From Enterobacter hormaechei subsp. hoffmannii (GTDB lineage Bacteria; Pseudomonadota; Gammaproteobacteria; Enterobacterales; Enterobacteriaceae), in assembly GCF_001729745.1 (NCBI RefSeq), contig NZ_CP017186.1, positions 2,914,001 through 2,978,000 on the forward strand: a stretch of 64,000 bases of DNA, in the 5' to 3' direction. Below are positions 1 to 7,610 of this stretch, piece after piece. The notes beneath the pieces were generated by a model. That model ran no database searches and was not told the origin of the DNA. It saw only the letters and a program-made list of their open reading frames with translations. The position numbers and the translations under genes were made by a program. The first letter of the stretch is position 1, and every line of letters begins with the position of its first letter.

Positions 1-1190
1 GCAAGAGCGGGTTTACCGCCGGGGAAATTGGCTGGTCCTATGCCTGTACCGCTATTGCCGCGATCCTCTCTCCTATCCTGGTCGGCTCGCTGACCGACCG
101 TTTCTTCGCCGCCCAGAAAGTGCTGGCCGTGCTGATGTTCGCTGGCGCGATTCTGATGTATTTCGCAGCACAGCAAACCCAGTTCAGCACCTTCTTCCCG
201 CTGTTACTGGCCTACTCCCTGACCTATATGCCGACCATCGCGCTGACGAACAGCATCGCTTTTGCGAACGTCGATGACGTGGAGGCTGATTTCCCGCGCA
301 TCCGCGTGATGGGCACCATCGGCTGGATTGCATCCGGCCTGGCGTGCGGCTTCCTGCCGCAGATGATGGGCTATAGCGACATCTCTGACACCAATATCCC
401 GCTGCTGATGACCGCTGCCAGCTCCCTTCTGCTCGGCGTCTTCGCACTTTTCCTGCCGAATACCCCGCCGAAGAGCACCGGCAAGCTGGATATCAAAGTG
501 ATGCTGGGGCTGGATGCGCTGATCCTGCTGCGCGATAAAAACTTCCTGGTGTTCTTCTTCTGCTCATTCCTGTTCGCCATGCCGCTGGCTTTCTACTACA
601 TCTTTGCCAACGGCTATCTCACCGAAGTGGGGATGAAAAACGCCACCGGCTGGATGACCCTCGGCCAGTTCTCTGAAATCTTCTTCATGCTCGCTCTGCC
701 GTTCTTTACCAAACGCTTTGGTATTAAGAAGGTCTTGCTGCTGGGCCTGATCACCGCCGCCATTCGCTACGGCTTCTTTGTTTACGGCGGTGCCGAACAA
801 TACTTCACCTACGCCCTGCTGTTCCTCGGCATTCTGCTGCACGGCGTAAGCTATGACTTCTATTACGTCACCGCGTACATCTACGTGGATAAAAAAGCGC
901 CCGTGCATATGCGCAACGCGGCGCAGGGCTTGATCACGCTGTGCTGTCAGGGCTTTGGTAGCCTGCTGGGTTACCGTCTCGGCGGCGTGATGATGGAAAA
1001 AATGTTCGCCTATAAAGAGCCGGTGAATGGGCTGACCTTCAACTGGGCCGGAATGTGGACGTTTGGTGCAATCATGATTGTAGTGATTGCCGTGCTGTTT
1101 ATGCTGTTTTTCCGCGAATCGGATAAAGAGATCACCGCAATTGAGGTGGTTGATGGCGATACCGCGCTGACACGAGGGGAAGTTAAATGA
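1..1190 (+). CDS. yegT: Nucleoside:H+ symporter YegT (5' end cut by window)
   Basis: MFS inner-membrane permease of the NupG/XapB nucleoside:H+ symporter family. It probably imports a nucleoside or related compound for the two enzymes downstream. The reading frame is open from base 3, so the true start lies left of the window. Visible are a run of hydrophobic helices, the MFS-type loop 'SLTDRFFAAQK' near the left edge, and a charged C-terminal tail. The stop overlaps the yegU start by 4 bases (ATGA), so yegTUV is one transcription unit. The family call is firm from close resemblance to E. coli YegT; the substrate is inferred. Confidence 0.9.
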   Translation, partial: KSGFTAGEIGWSYACTAIAAILSPILVGSLTDRFFAAQKVLAVLMFAGAILMYFAAQQTQFSTFFPLLLAYSLTYMPTIALTNSIAFANVDDVEADFPRIRVMGTIGWIASGLACGFLPQMMGYSDISDTNIPLLMTAASSLLLGVFALFLPNTPPKSTGKLDIKVMLGLDALILLRDKNFLVFFFCSFLFAMPLAFYYIFANGYLTEVGMKNATGWMTLGQFSEIFFMLALPFFTKRFGIKKVLLLGLITAAIRYGFFVYGGAEQYFTYALLFLGILLHGVSYDFYYVTAYIYVDKKAPVHMRNAAQGLITLCCQGFGSLLGYRLGGVMMEKMFAYKEPVNGLTFNWAGMWTFGAIMIVVIAVLFMLFFRESDKEITAIEVVDGDTALTRGEVK

Positions 1191-2191
1191 AACAAGACCG
1201 TATTCTCGGTGCTCTTTACGGGCAGGCGTTAGGGGATGCGATGGGGATGCCGTCTGAACTGTGGCCGCGCAAGCGGGTGAAAGCGCACTTCGGCTGGATC
1301 GACCGTTTCTTACCCGGCCCGGCTGAGAATAATGCCGCCTGCTACTTTAATCAGGCCGAATTTACGGATGATACGTCGATGGCGCTGTGCCTGGCCGACG
1401 CGATTATCGAATGCGACGGGGAAATTAATCCTGACGTAATCGGTAAGCATATTCTGGACTGGGCGCTGGATTTTGACGCGTTCAATAAGAATGTGCTCGG
1501 CCCGACCTCCAAAATTGCCCTGAACGCCATCCGTGACGGCAAGCCGGTGAGCGAGCTGGAAAATAACGGCGTCACCAACGGGGCGGCGATGCGCGCCTCC
1601 CCGCTGGGATGCCTGCTACCGGCCACGCGTCTGGCACATTTTGTTGAACAGGTTGCGTTAGCCTCCAGCCCGACCCATAAATCGGATCTCGCCATCGCCG
1701 GTGCGGTGGTGATCGCGTGGGCGGTTTCACGCGCTATCGACGGCGAGCGCTGGCAGAACATCGCCGATGCCCTGCCGGGTATTGCCCGTGCGGCGCAGGA
1801 GGCGAACACGACCACTTTCAGCGCATCGCTTTCCGCTCGTATTGAGCTGGCCCTGAAAACCGTGCGCGAAGCCAACGGTACGGAGTCCGCCAGCGAGCAG
1901 ATCTATCAGCTTATTGGCGCGGGCACGAGCACACTGGAGTCCGTACCGGCGGCGATTGCGATGGTCGAACTTGCGGGCACCGATCCGAACCGCTGCGCGG
2001 TGTTATGCGCTAACCTGGGCGGTGATACGGACACTATCGGCGCGATGGCAACGGCCATCTGTGGCGCGCTGCACGGTGTACAGGCCATTGATCCGGCGCT
2101 TAAAAGCGAACTTGATGCCGTAAACCAGCTTGATTTCGGACGCTACTGCGAAAAACTGCTGCACTTCCGGGAGCAAAGGGAGGGCGTATGA
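1187..2191 (+). CDS. yegU: ADP-ribosylglycohydrolase family protein YegU
   Basis: 334-residue cytoplasmic enzyme of the ADP-ribosylglycohydrolase (DraG/ARH) fold, which cleaves N- or O-glycosidic bonds of ADP-ribose-like compounds with two Mg2+ ions. Metal-binding motifs are visible: 'FTDDTS' near residue 62 and 'GGDTDTIGAMA' near residue 280. Glycine-rich 'GQALGDAMGMP' lies near the N terminus. It overlaps yegT and yegV by 4 bases on either side, so translation of the operon is coupled. Grouped with a nucleoside permease and a PfkB kinase, it most likely removes a base or ADP-ribosyl unit from an imported nucleoside-like substrate. That role is inference. Confidence 0.9.
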   Translation: MKQDRILGALYGQALGDAMGMPSELWPRKRVKAHFGWIDRFLPGPAENNAACYFNQAEFTDDTSMALCLADAIIECDGEINPDVIGKHILDWALDFDAFNKNVLGPTSKIALNAIRDGKPVSELENNGVTNGAAMRASPLGCLLPATRLAHFVEQVALASSPTHKSDLAIAGAVVIAWAVSRAIDGERWQNIADALPGIARAAQEANTTTFSASLSARIELALKTVREANGTESASEQIYQLIGAGTSTLESVPAAIAMVELAGTDPNRCAVLCANLGGDTDTIGAMATAICGALHGVQAIDPALKSELDAVNQLDFGRYCEKLLHFREQREGV

Positions 2192-3141
2192 GTGCTTTTG
2201 CCCGCCGTCTCGAAACCCTTCACGCTACGCGCCCCGTAACGGTGCTCGGCGCGGCGGTCATCGACGTGATTGCCGACGCCTACGCCCTGCCCTGGCGCGG
2301 GTGTGATATCGAGCTGAAGCAACAGGGAGTGAATATTGGCGGCTGCGCGCTGAATATCGCCATCGCCCTCAAGCGGCTCGGCATTGCAGCGCAAAACGCG
2401 CTTCCCGTTGGCCACGGCGTGTGGGCCGATATTATCCGTAATGCCATGGCGAAGCAGGATCTGCACAGCGCCGTGGAAGCGGAAACGGGCGATAACGGCT
2501 GGTGCCTGGCGCTGGTGGAGCCTGACGGTGAACGGACCTTCATGTCGTTTAGCGGCGTGGAGAATCAGTGGCAGCAACGCTGGCTGGACGGGTTAAGCGT
2601 GCCGGAGAAAAGCCTGGTCTATTTGTCCGGCTACCAGCTGGCGTCGCCCAGCGGCGAGCTGCTGACGGCCTGGGTGGAACGTCTTCAGGATGTGACGCTC
2701 TTTATCGATTTCGGTCCGCGCATCGCGGATATTCCCGACCCGCTGATGGCGCGGATTATGGCCCGTAAACCGGTTGTCTCGCTCAATCGGCAGGAGGCGG
2801 AACTTGCCGCCGAATGGCTTGGCGTGAACGTGGAACAGCTCGGCACTCAGTGGCAGCAACGGTTTGGCGCTGCGCTAATCGTACGCCATGATAAAGACGG
2901 GGCGGTCTGGTACGACGGTGACGCTTCCGGACACGTTCCGGCGTTTCCTGCTACCGTCGTCGATACCATCGGCGCCGGTGACAGCCATGCGGGAGGTACC
3001 CTTGCCGGGCTGGCTGCGGGATGGTCACTGCCAGAGTCGGTGCAGCTTGGCAATGCCGTGGCCGCCTGGGTAGTCAGCCATCGCGGTGGAGACTGCGCCC
3101 CCACGCGCGAGGCCCTACTCCTCGCACACAAAGACGTATAG
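2188..3141 (+). CDS. yegV: PfkB-family sugar/nucleoside kinase YegV
   Basis: 317-residue cytoplasmic kinase of the ribokinase/PfkB family. The C-terminal signature 'DTIGAGDSHAGG' (near residues 259-270) carries the catalytic base Asp and the anion hole. The N-terminal 'VNIGGCALNIAIALKRLG' is the substrate-binding half. It starts on an ATGA overlap with yegU. Its 3' end runs 27 bases into the 3' end of the convergent regulator yegW. It probably phosphorylates the sugar or nucleoside released by YegU. The family is certain; the substrate is unknown. Confidence 0.9.
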   Translation: MSAFARRLETLHATRPVTVLGAAVIDVIADAYALPWRGCDIELKQQGVNIGGCALNIAIALKRLGIAAQNALPVGHGVWADIIRNAMAKQDLHSAVEAETGDNGWCLALVEPDGERTFMSFSGVENQWQQRWLDGLSVPEKSLVYLSGYQLASPSGELLTAWVERLQDVTLFIDFGPRIADIPDPLMARIMARKPVVSLNRQEAELAAEWLGVNVEQLGTQWQQRFGAALIVRHDKDGAVWYDGDASGHVPAFPATVVDTIGAGDSHAGGTLAGLAAGWSLPESVQLGNAVAAWVVSHRGGDCAPTREALLLAHKDV

Positions 3142-3861
3142 GTCGCTGCGGCAGTAGCTGATGCTGTACTCAATTGGCCGCTGCTGTTGATCGAGCGCGA
3201 CTTGCTTGATCACCAGCACCGGTATCTTATCGTCCATCTTGATATGCGCCTGAAACTCGCTGTCCGGCATCCGGGCGCTGACGCGGGAACGGGTGCGCTG
3301 CGGAAAGATATTCTGGCTGCGGAAGTAATCATAAAGCGAGACGCCAATGTCGTCCGGGTTGGGAATTAATCCAACCGGTACCCAGGACTCCTCTATCGAT
3401 ACCGCATCGTCATCCACGTAACGGATGCGCTTAAGCAAAAACACATCGCTTTCCGGCGCAAGGGAAAGATGGCGGGCGATCTCTTCCGGGCACTTCACGA
3501 TGCGTTTATTGACCCACAGGGTGTTGGGCGTTTTGCCACGCAGCACCACCTGCTGAGAAAAGCCGCGCGCCTCTTTCAGCGAATATTCAAAGATATTGTT
3601 GATTTGCGTCCCGTATCCACGCGCGCGGGTGACGACGCCAGCCTCTTCCAGCGCCTGCATGGCTTTACGCACCGTAATACGCGACACTCCGGCCAGCTGG
3701 CTCAGATCGCGCTCGCCAGGCAAAATATTACCGTGCGCGAGCACACCGCTGCGCACCGCGTTCTTAACCGTTTCGGCAAATTTCAGATACAGCGGCGTGT
3801 TGTCCGGTGCGGCAATTCGTTCCTTGAGTTGAGCAATTAACCGGGTATGCGCTTGTTCCAT
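3115..3861 (-). CDS. yegW: GntR/HutC-family transcriptional regulator YegW
   Basis: 248-residue DNA-binding regulator. An N-terminal GntR winged helix contains 'GERDLSQLAGVSRITVRKAM' (residues about 45-65). A UTRA (HutC-type) effector-binding domain fills the rest and ends in the characteristic 'RPIEYSISYCRSDLYVF'. It is convergent with yegTUV and by genome context is their likely local regulator. A perfect 21-bp inverted repeat lies 12 bases upstream of the start codon (3874-3894) and is a candidate auto-operator. The effector is probably a nucleoside or sugar phosphate, which is inferred only from the neighbours. Confidence 0.9.
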   Translation of the reverse strand: MEQAHTRLIAQLKERIAAPDNTPLYLKFAETVKNAVRSGVLAHGNILPGERDLSQLAGVSRITVRKAMQALEEAGVVTRARGYGTQINNIFEYSLKEARGFSQQVVLRGKTPNTLWVNKRIVKCPEEIARHLSLAPESDVFLLKRIRYVDDDAVSIEESWVPVGLIPNPDDIGVSLYDYFRSQNIFPQRTRSRVSARMPDSEFQAHIKMDDKIPVLVIKQVALDQQQRPIEYSISYCRSDLYVFVCEE

Positions 3862-3873
3862 CTCTGTTTTTCT

Positions 3874-3894
3874 CTGGCATGAGTTTCATGCCAG
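3874..3894. promoter_or_regulatory. Perfect palindrome upstream of yegW, candidate operator
   Basis: Arms CTGGCATGA (3874-3882) and TCATGCCAG (3886-3894) are exact reverse complements around GTT. The repeat lies between the thiD stop and the yegW start codon. No T-run follows on the minus strand, which argues against a thiD terminator. A GntR-family autoregulatory site is the better reading. The call rests on symmetry and position only. Confidence 0.4.
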
Positions 3895-3902
3895 TATACG
3901 GC

Positions 3903-4703
3903 TTACCACCATGCATGAAAATGGTGAACCGGACCAATACCGTGACCCACTTCCAGAGAATCGGCTTTTGCCAGCGCGCCCGAGAGCCAGACCTTCGCCT
4001 CCTGCACCGTATCCGCCCATGTGGCGTGACGAGGACGCAGCGCCGCCAGCGCCGCCGAGAGCGTACAGCCCGTGCCGTGGGTGTTTTTGGTCTGGACGCG
4101 TGGCGCGGTGAAACGTTGCGTGCCATCGTGGGTGAAAAGCCAGTCCGGGCTTTCTGCATCATCAAGATGGCCGCCTTTCATCAGCACCGCGCGACACCCC
4201 ATCGCCAGCAGCGCATTCCCCTGCTCTTTCATCTCACGTTCGTTTTGCGCGTGTGGCGCATCCAGCAGCGCGGCGGCTTCAGGCAGATTTGGCGTGATCA
4301 GCGCAACCTGCGGCAGCAGCTTTTTACGCAGGGTGTCGACAGCCGAGGCGGAGAGCAGCGGATCGCCGCTTTTGGCCAGCATCACGGTATCAAGCACCAC
4401 GTTTTTTATCTGGTAGTGTTTGAGACGTTCAGCGACCGCTTCAACAATGTCCGCCTCTGCCAGCATGCCGATCTTGGTGGTGTCGATACGTACGTCGCTG
4501 AATACCGAATCCAGCTGCGCGGCGACAAAATCCGGGTCAATGCGATACACCGACTGTACGCCGCGCGTGTTTTGCGCAACCAGCGCGGTGATAACCGAGC
4601 ACCCGTATGCGCCGAGCGCAGAGAAAGTTTTCAGGTCTGCCTGGATCCCCGCTCCGCCGCTGGGATCGGTTCCCGCAATAGTCAGGGCATTAATGCGCGT
4701 CAT
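3903..4703 (-). CDS. thiD: Hydroxymethylpyrimidine/phosphomethylpyrimidine kinase ThiD
   Basis: 266-residue cytoplasmic enzyme of thiamine synthesis and salvage. It phosphorylates hydroxymethylpyrimidine twice to give HMP-PP. The N-terminal '[15 protein letters not shown]' and the C-terminal '[11 protein letters not shown]' are the ribokinase-fold substrate and ATP/anion-hole motifs; the Cys in the latter is typical of ThiD. Length equals the E. coli enzyme. The start codon overlaps the thiM stop by 4 bases, so it is the second gene of a thiMD operon controlled by the TPP riboswitch upstream of thiM. Confidence 0.96.
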   Translation of the reverse strand: MTRINALTIAGTDPSGGAGIQADLKTFSALGAYGCSVITALVAQNTRGVQSVYRIDPDFVAAQLDSVFSDVRIDTTKIGMLAEADIVEAVAERLKHYQIKNVVLDTVMLAKSGDPLLSASAVDTLRKKLLPQVALITPNLPEAAALLDAPHAQNEREMKEQGNALLAMGCRAVLMKGGHLDDAESPDWLFTHDGTQRFTAPRVQTKNTHGTGCTLSAALAALRPRHATWADTVQEAKVWLSGALAKADSLEVGHGIGPVHHFHAWW

Positions 4704-5470
4704 ACCTGTTCCTCCAGCGCGTAAAGCGCGTCCAGAAACGCGGAGACAAAGCTGCCGGGACCCCGGCTTTGAGTCAGGGCAACTGACCCTGCGCGCTTCA
4801 TAAAGCCGCAGGCTGCCGTCGCGTTATCAAGCCTGTCGCCAGGCAGCGAGCAGCAGGCGGCGACGACCGCCGAGAGCGCACAGCCAGTTCCTACCACGCG
4901 GGTCATCAGCGGGTCGCCCCCCGCGACCGTACGGGTTCGCTGGCCGTCGGTGATGTGATCCACTTCCCCTGTGACGACTACAACGGCGTGGGTCTGGCGG
5001 GCAAGCACCTGCGCAGCGGTCAACGCGCTCGCTGCCGTATCGGTGGAATCGACCCCACGTCCGCCCGCACTCATTCCGGCAAGGGCGAGGATTTCGGAGG
5101 CGTTGCCACGAATGGCCGCAGGTTTAAGGGATAATATTTGCTGGCAAAAACGGGTGCGGAACGCCAGCGCGCCAACCGCGACGGGGTCCAGAACCCAGGG
5201 TGTGCCCGCGGCTACCGCGCTCTCAATAGCCCGACGCATCGACTGGGCGCGCGGCGCGGTGAGCGTGCCAACGTTGACGAGCAGGGCATCGGCAAGCGCG
5301 GCAAACTGTTCCGCTTCCTCGGCTTCGATCACCATTGCCGGGGAAGCACCGAGCGCGAGCAGAACGTTGGCGGTGAAGGTCTGCACGACATCGTTGGTCA
5401 TACAGTGCGTGAGCGGGGAACGGGTTCGGAATTGATGTAAAACGTGTGAGTCGAGCAGGTCAGGCTGCAT
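4700..5470 (-). CDS. thiM: Hydroxyethylthiazole kinase ThiM
   Basis: 256-residue cytoplasmic salvage kinase that phosphorylates 4-methyl-5-(2-hydroxyethyl)thiazole. Family landmarks are '[13 protein letters not shown]' at the N terminus, '[10 protein letters not shown]' in the middle and the '[13 protein letters not shown]' active-site loop with its Cys. An AGGAGC ribosome-binding site precedes the ATG. It is the first gene of thiMD. The 5' leader holds a TPP riboswitch about 45 bases upstream, so expression should fall when thiamine pyrophosphate is plentiful. Confidence 0.96.
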   Translation of the reverse strand: MQPDLLDSHVLHQFRTRSPLTHCMTNDVVQTFTANVLLALGASPAMVIEAEEAEQFAALADALLVNVGTLTAPRAQSMRRAIESAVAAGTPWVLDPVAVGALAFRTRFCQQILSLKPAAIRGNASEILALAGMSAGGRGVDSTDTAASALTAAQVLARQTHAVVVVTGEVDHITDGQRTRTVAGGDPLMTRVVGTGCALSAVVAACCSLPGDRLDNATAACGFMKRAGSVALTQSRGPGSFVSAFLDALYALEEQV

Positions 5471-5516
5471 GGTTTCGCTCCTGCCGTGCGGAAAGAAGCG
5501 ATGACCGGGTAGGCAT

Positions 5517-5596
5517 CTGACTTCCCTACGCTGGCATTATCCAGATCAGGTGGTACGGGTATTTCTCAAATGTTCAAGCGAACACTACCCCGAGTC
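5517..5596 (-). promoter_or_regulatory. TPP riboswitch (THI element) in the thiM leader
   Basis: Read on the minus strand, this holds the conserved THI-box blocks in order: GACTCGGGGT, GAGAAATACCCG, ACCTGATCTGGATAATGCC and AGCGTAGGGAAG. The first and last parts can close the P1 helix. The P3 arm, TGTTC-GCTT-GAACA, differs from the longer E. coli thiM arm but pairs well. It lies directly upstream of the thiM ribosome-binding site. In the E. coli thiM riboswitch, TPP binding masks the ribosome-binding site, so translational control is the likely mechanism here. Confidence 0.95.
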
Positions 5597-5925
5597 AAAT
5601 TACTTAGAAAACAATCATTTACACACAAACAATTTGTAAGTGTTTAGTGTAACCGGGGCCGTAGGCAGGGTGCAAGATTTTTCGAATTATCACAATATTT
5701 ATCACAGCAGTTATCACACCTGGAATAGCTAAATCACATAATGAAGCACCTGAAATGTGTTAACCCGCTTGTATATCGCTTAATGATGTTGAGCGTAGGA
5801 AAGTAGGCCGCAAAGTTAAAGCATTTGCGACCGTCGAAAGCTAAAGCTTTCTCCATTGCTTCTTCACGTAAGGCAGGAGCGAACACAAAAGACTAAGAGC
5901 ACCGATAAGGAAAGGCAGAAAGGAA
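5597..5925. other. Gene-poor left edge of the AT-rich island
   Basis: It contains the thiM promoter region on the right-hand side of the riboswitch (minus strand), then sequence with no recognisable gene except a short minus-strand open frame listed separately. Composition changes here from GC-rich core to AT-rich accessory DNA. No integrase, tRNA end or direct repeat marking an insertion edge was found by eye. Confidence 0.5.
5734..5886 (-). other. Short open frame, possible gene remnant (unrecognised)
   Basis: A 50-codon frame from a GTG (5886), or 40 codons from an ATG (5856). It contains 'LREEAMEKALAFDGRKCFNF', which has a protein-like composition. No ribosome-binding site stands before either start. 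It is not recognised. It could be the tail of a gene whose front was lost when the island formed, or chance. Confidence 0.2.
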
Positions 5926-6462
5926 TCAATGAGAGCGACGATAGGAAGCATCAGCAATGTTTTCATAAGAGGTAATGAAACGACACGTATCAATACTATA
6001 GAGTTTATTACCTGGAACTTTTGTATCTTTATCGAGGCAAATTTTATTATGCGGATCTAACCAATCTTCATACCCTTCAAGTGTTTTGATGTCGTTAGCA
6101 AAATTAGCAAAACAACACCAACGAGGGGCAACACTACAACCTTTATAGCTAGGGAAATCTAAGTGATACTTTTCACTATAACAACGTGTAAGCATATGTA
6201 CCCATAAACTATAGATTCTTGTAAGTTTTCCATTTATCGTAGTTGGTACACCCACCCCTATAAAACCAACCTCACAAACCGAGATTACATAGGGATCTTT
6301 TACTTGTCCTGATTTTAAATTTCTTGCTCTAACCTTTGTAATGAAACCTGTATTATCAAATTTGATAGTTACGCTATCTTTGTTTGTATAATCAATGACA
6401 GTACAAAACCCACAATTGTTAGTAATGAATACATCACCAATAGTGATAGATGATTTTGGCAT
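5926..6462 (-). CDS. Phage-type HNH/AP2-like endonuclease-related protein
   Basis: 178-residue protein resembling the free-standing homing-endonuclease-like proteins of tailed phages. The N-terminal half has the 'KIGDxFxTNNxGxxxVIDYxNxxxVTIKFDNTGF' type of fold ('SITIGDVFITNNCGF', 'VTIKFDNTGFITKVRA'). The C-terminal half has the W-x3-L-x-RCY...W...LDKD...Y-x3-TCRF-x3-EN layout of AP2/HNH-like DNA-binding nucleases. The classical HNH histidine pair is not clear, so catalysis is doubtful. The start was chosen at 6462 because AAGGAAG precedes it; the frame stays open 68 more codons upstream without another convincing start. It is AT-rich and surrounded by no other phage genes, which suggests a stray acquired by transfer. 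The family call is from memory of motif order. Confidence 0.55.
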   Translation of the reverse strand: MPKSSITIGDVFITNNCGFCTVIDYTNKDSVTIKFDNTGFITKVRARNLKSGQVKDPYVISVCEVGFIGVGVPTTINGKLTRIYSLWVHMLTRCYSEKYHLDFPSYKGCSVAPRWCCFANFANDIKTLEGYEDWLDPHNKICLDKDTKVPGNKLYSIDTCRFITSYENIADASYRRSH

Positions 6463-6954
6463 AATATTTACTTCCTTGTTTATCAGGCGGTATAAACAAA
6501 AACCTCCTAAATGATTAGATGATTCCCCGCCTGGAGATCTTCCTTTCATATTAGGAAGTTTCGTTATTTTATCACTAACGTGATCACAAACATGTTTTGA
6601 GAAGCTTAATTCTCGAATAAAAAAAGTTGGCAAATATTCTAATAATAAACACCAACTTAAAAACAATCAGACATTCCGGTTGTCAATAATTGTTTTTTGT
6701 CCCTGAAATTACTTATCCATCCATACATAAATAACAGGGAGCTTCGTAAGCGCTTACGATTACTTTGTATAAATATATATGGATGATTAAATAATTTCGC
6801 AAGCTGGACGCAAGCTTAACATTCCGATAAGAGGGAAAGCCACAAGAAGGTAAAAGGGCATAAGAGAACGATAAGGGAAATAACTAACTCTCTTATATAA
6901 ATTTATTGTCTTTTGCTTTTCTCTATCGGTGTTTTTGAATTTAATGTTTTGATT
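6463..6954. other. AT-rich intergenic stretch with a 14-bp palindrome
   Basis: No gene is supported here. A perfect palindrome, CGTAAGCGCTTACG, sits at 6745-6758 and resembles LacI-type operators in form. The minus strand near 6490-6530 can fold GGCGG against CCGCC just ahead of the HNH-like gene and contains AGGAGG not followed by a usable start in the right frame. Promoter-like AT tracts are everywhere and cannot be told apart by eye. Confidence 0.4.
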
Positions 6955-7152
6955 TTACTTACAACCAAATCTATGATTTGTGTTGTTATTAGAAGGATTA
7001 GAAAGTAGATTAATAACTTTCTTTAATTGCTTACCTATACGAATAAAACTTGTTTTATTCGAGTAAGTCAAAATCAAAAACATATTTACAAAGAGTAATA
7101 AGTAACTCCTGAAGTATTTATGAATTTGTAAGATTTGCTTACTTTCATTCAT
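6955..7152 (-). CDS. Small predicted membrane protein (unrecognised)
   Basis: 65 residues with one hydrophobic stretch ('YLLLFVNMFLILTY', residues about 17-30) flanked by basic and polar residues, ending in an Asn-rich tail. A good ribosome-binding site (ACAGGAGAGCA) is placed 6 bases before the ATG at 7152, which is the main reason to accept it. Codon use is AT-rich like the rest of the island. It is transcribed away from the adhesin gene. No family is recognised; chance cannot be excluded. Confidence 0.4.
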   Translation of the reverse strand: MNESKQILQIHKYFRSYLLLFVNMFLILTYSNKTSFIRIGKQLKKVINLLSNPSNNNTNHRFGCK

Positions 7153-7610
7153 TGCTCTCCTGTGTGAATATTCTCTTTTAATATTTAATTATAGCAACAC
7201 TTGAAAAGGTCTTGGTGCCAGATTTTGTTACTTTTTTTACATTTTATTAAAAAATAGCACTTTTTGTTAAAAATCTTATATTAACCCGTCTTTCCTCATT
7301 CATAATGCTTACTTTCAGCTTCAATTAAAGTTAATTTCATATGAAAGTTATGAATTATGATTCAAAGTATACATTTAAAAAATCCATTGAATGAACTTGA
7401 AATATAATTTCATTTATAAACATCAACTTATACATCTAAAAACACAGCGTCTATACAACCCCTTGTTTTGTAATGCTTAAATGCCTTTAATATCACATCC
7501 AACCATTTAAGCTATATGTGCTAACTGTGATTTAGATCAACATTTCCAAACGTAAACTATTTATAGTTCAGCACCGTTACCACTTAATTAAATTAATGCG
7601 AGCCTTTCAA
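7153..7610. other. AT-rich divergent control region upstream of the adhesin
   Basis: A very AT-rich gap between the small minus-strand ORF and the autotransporter. It holds the CRP-type promoter listed separately near its right end. The rest shows many A/T tracts of the kind bound by H-NS, but no gene. The long leader and low GC suggest silencing plus activation control, which is inferred. Confidence 0.5.
7526..7574 (+). promoter_or_regulatory. Predicted class II CRP-dependent promoter for the adhesin
   Basis: TGTGA-TTTAGA-TCAAC at 7526-7541 matches the CRP consensus TGTGA-N6-TCACA in 8 of 10 key bases. TATAGT at 7562-7567 is a good -10 box and places the transcription start near 7574. The CRP site is then centred about 41 bases upstream, the standard class II position. 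No good -35 box is present, as expected for such promoters. Confidence 0.6.

Noticed and set aside
6463-6666. N-terminal extension of the HNH-like protein (68 more codons)
   Set aside because: No ribosome-binding site at 6666, unlike AAGGAAG before 6462, and the extra residues do not look like a domain.
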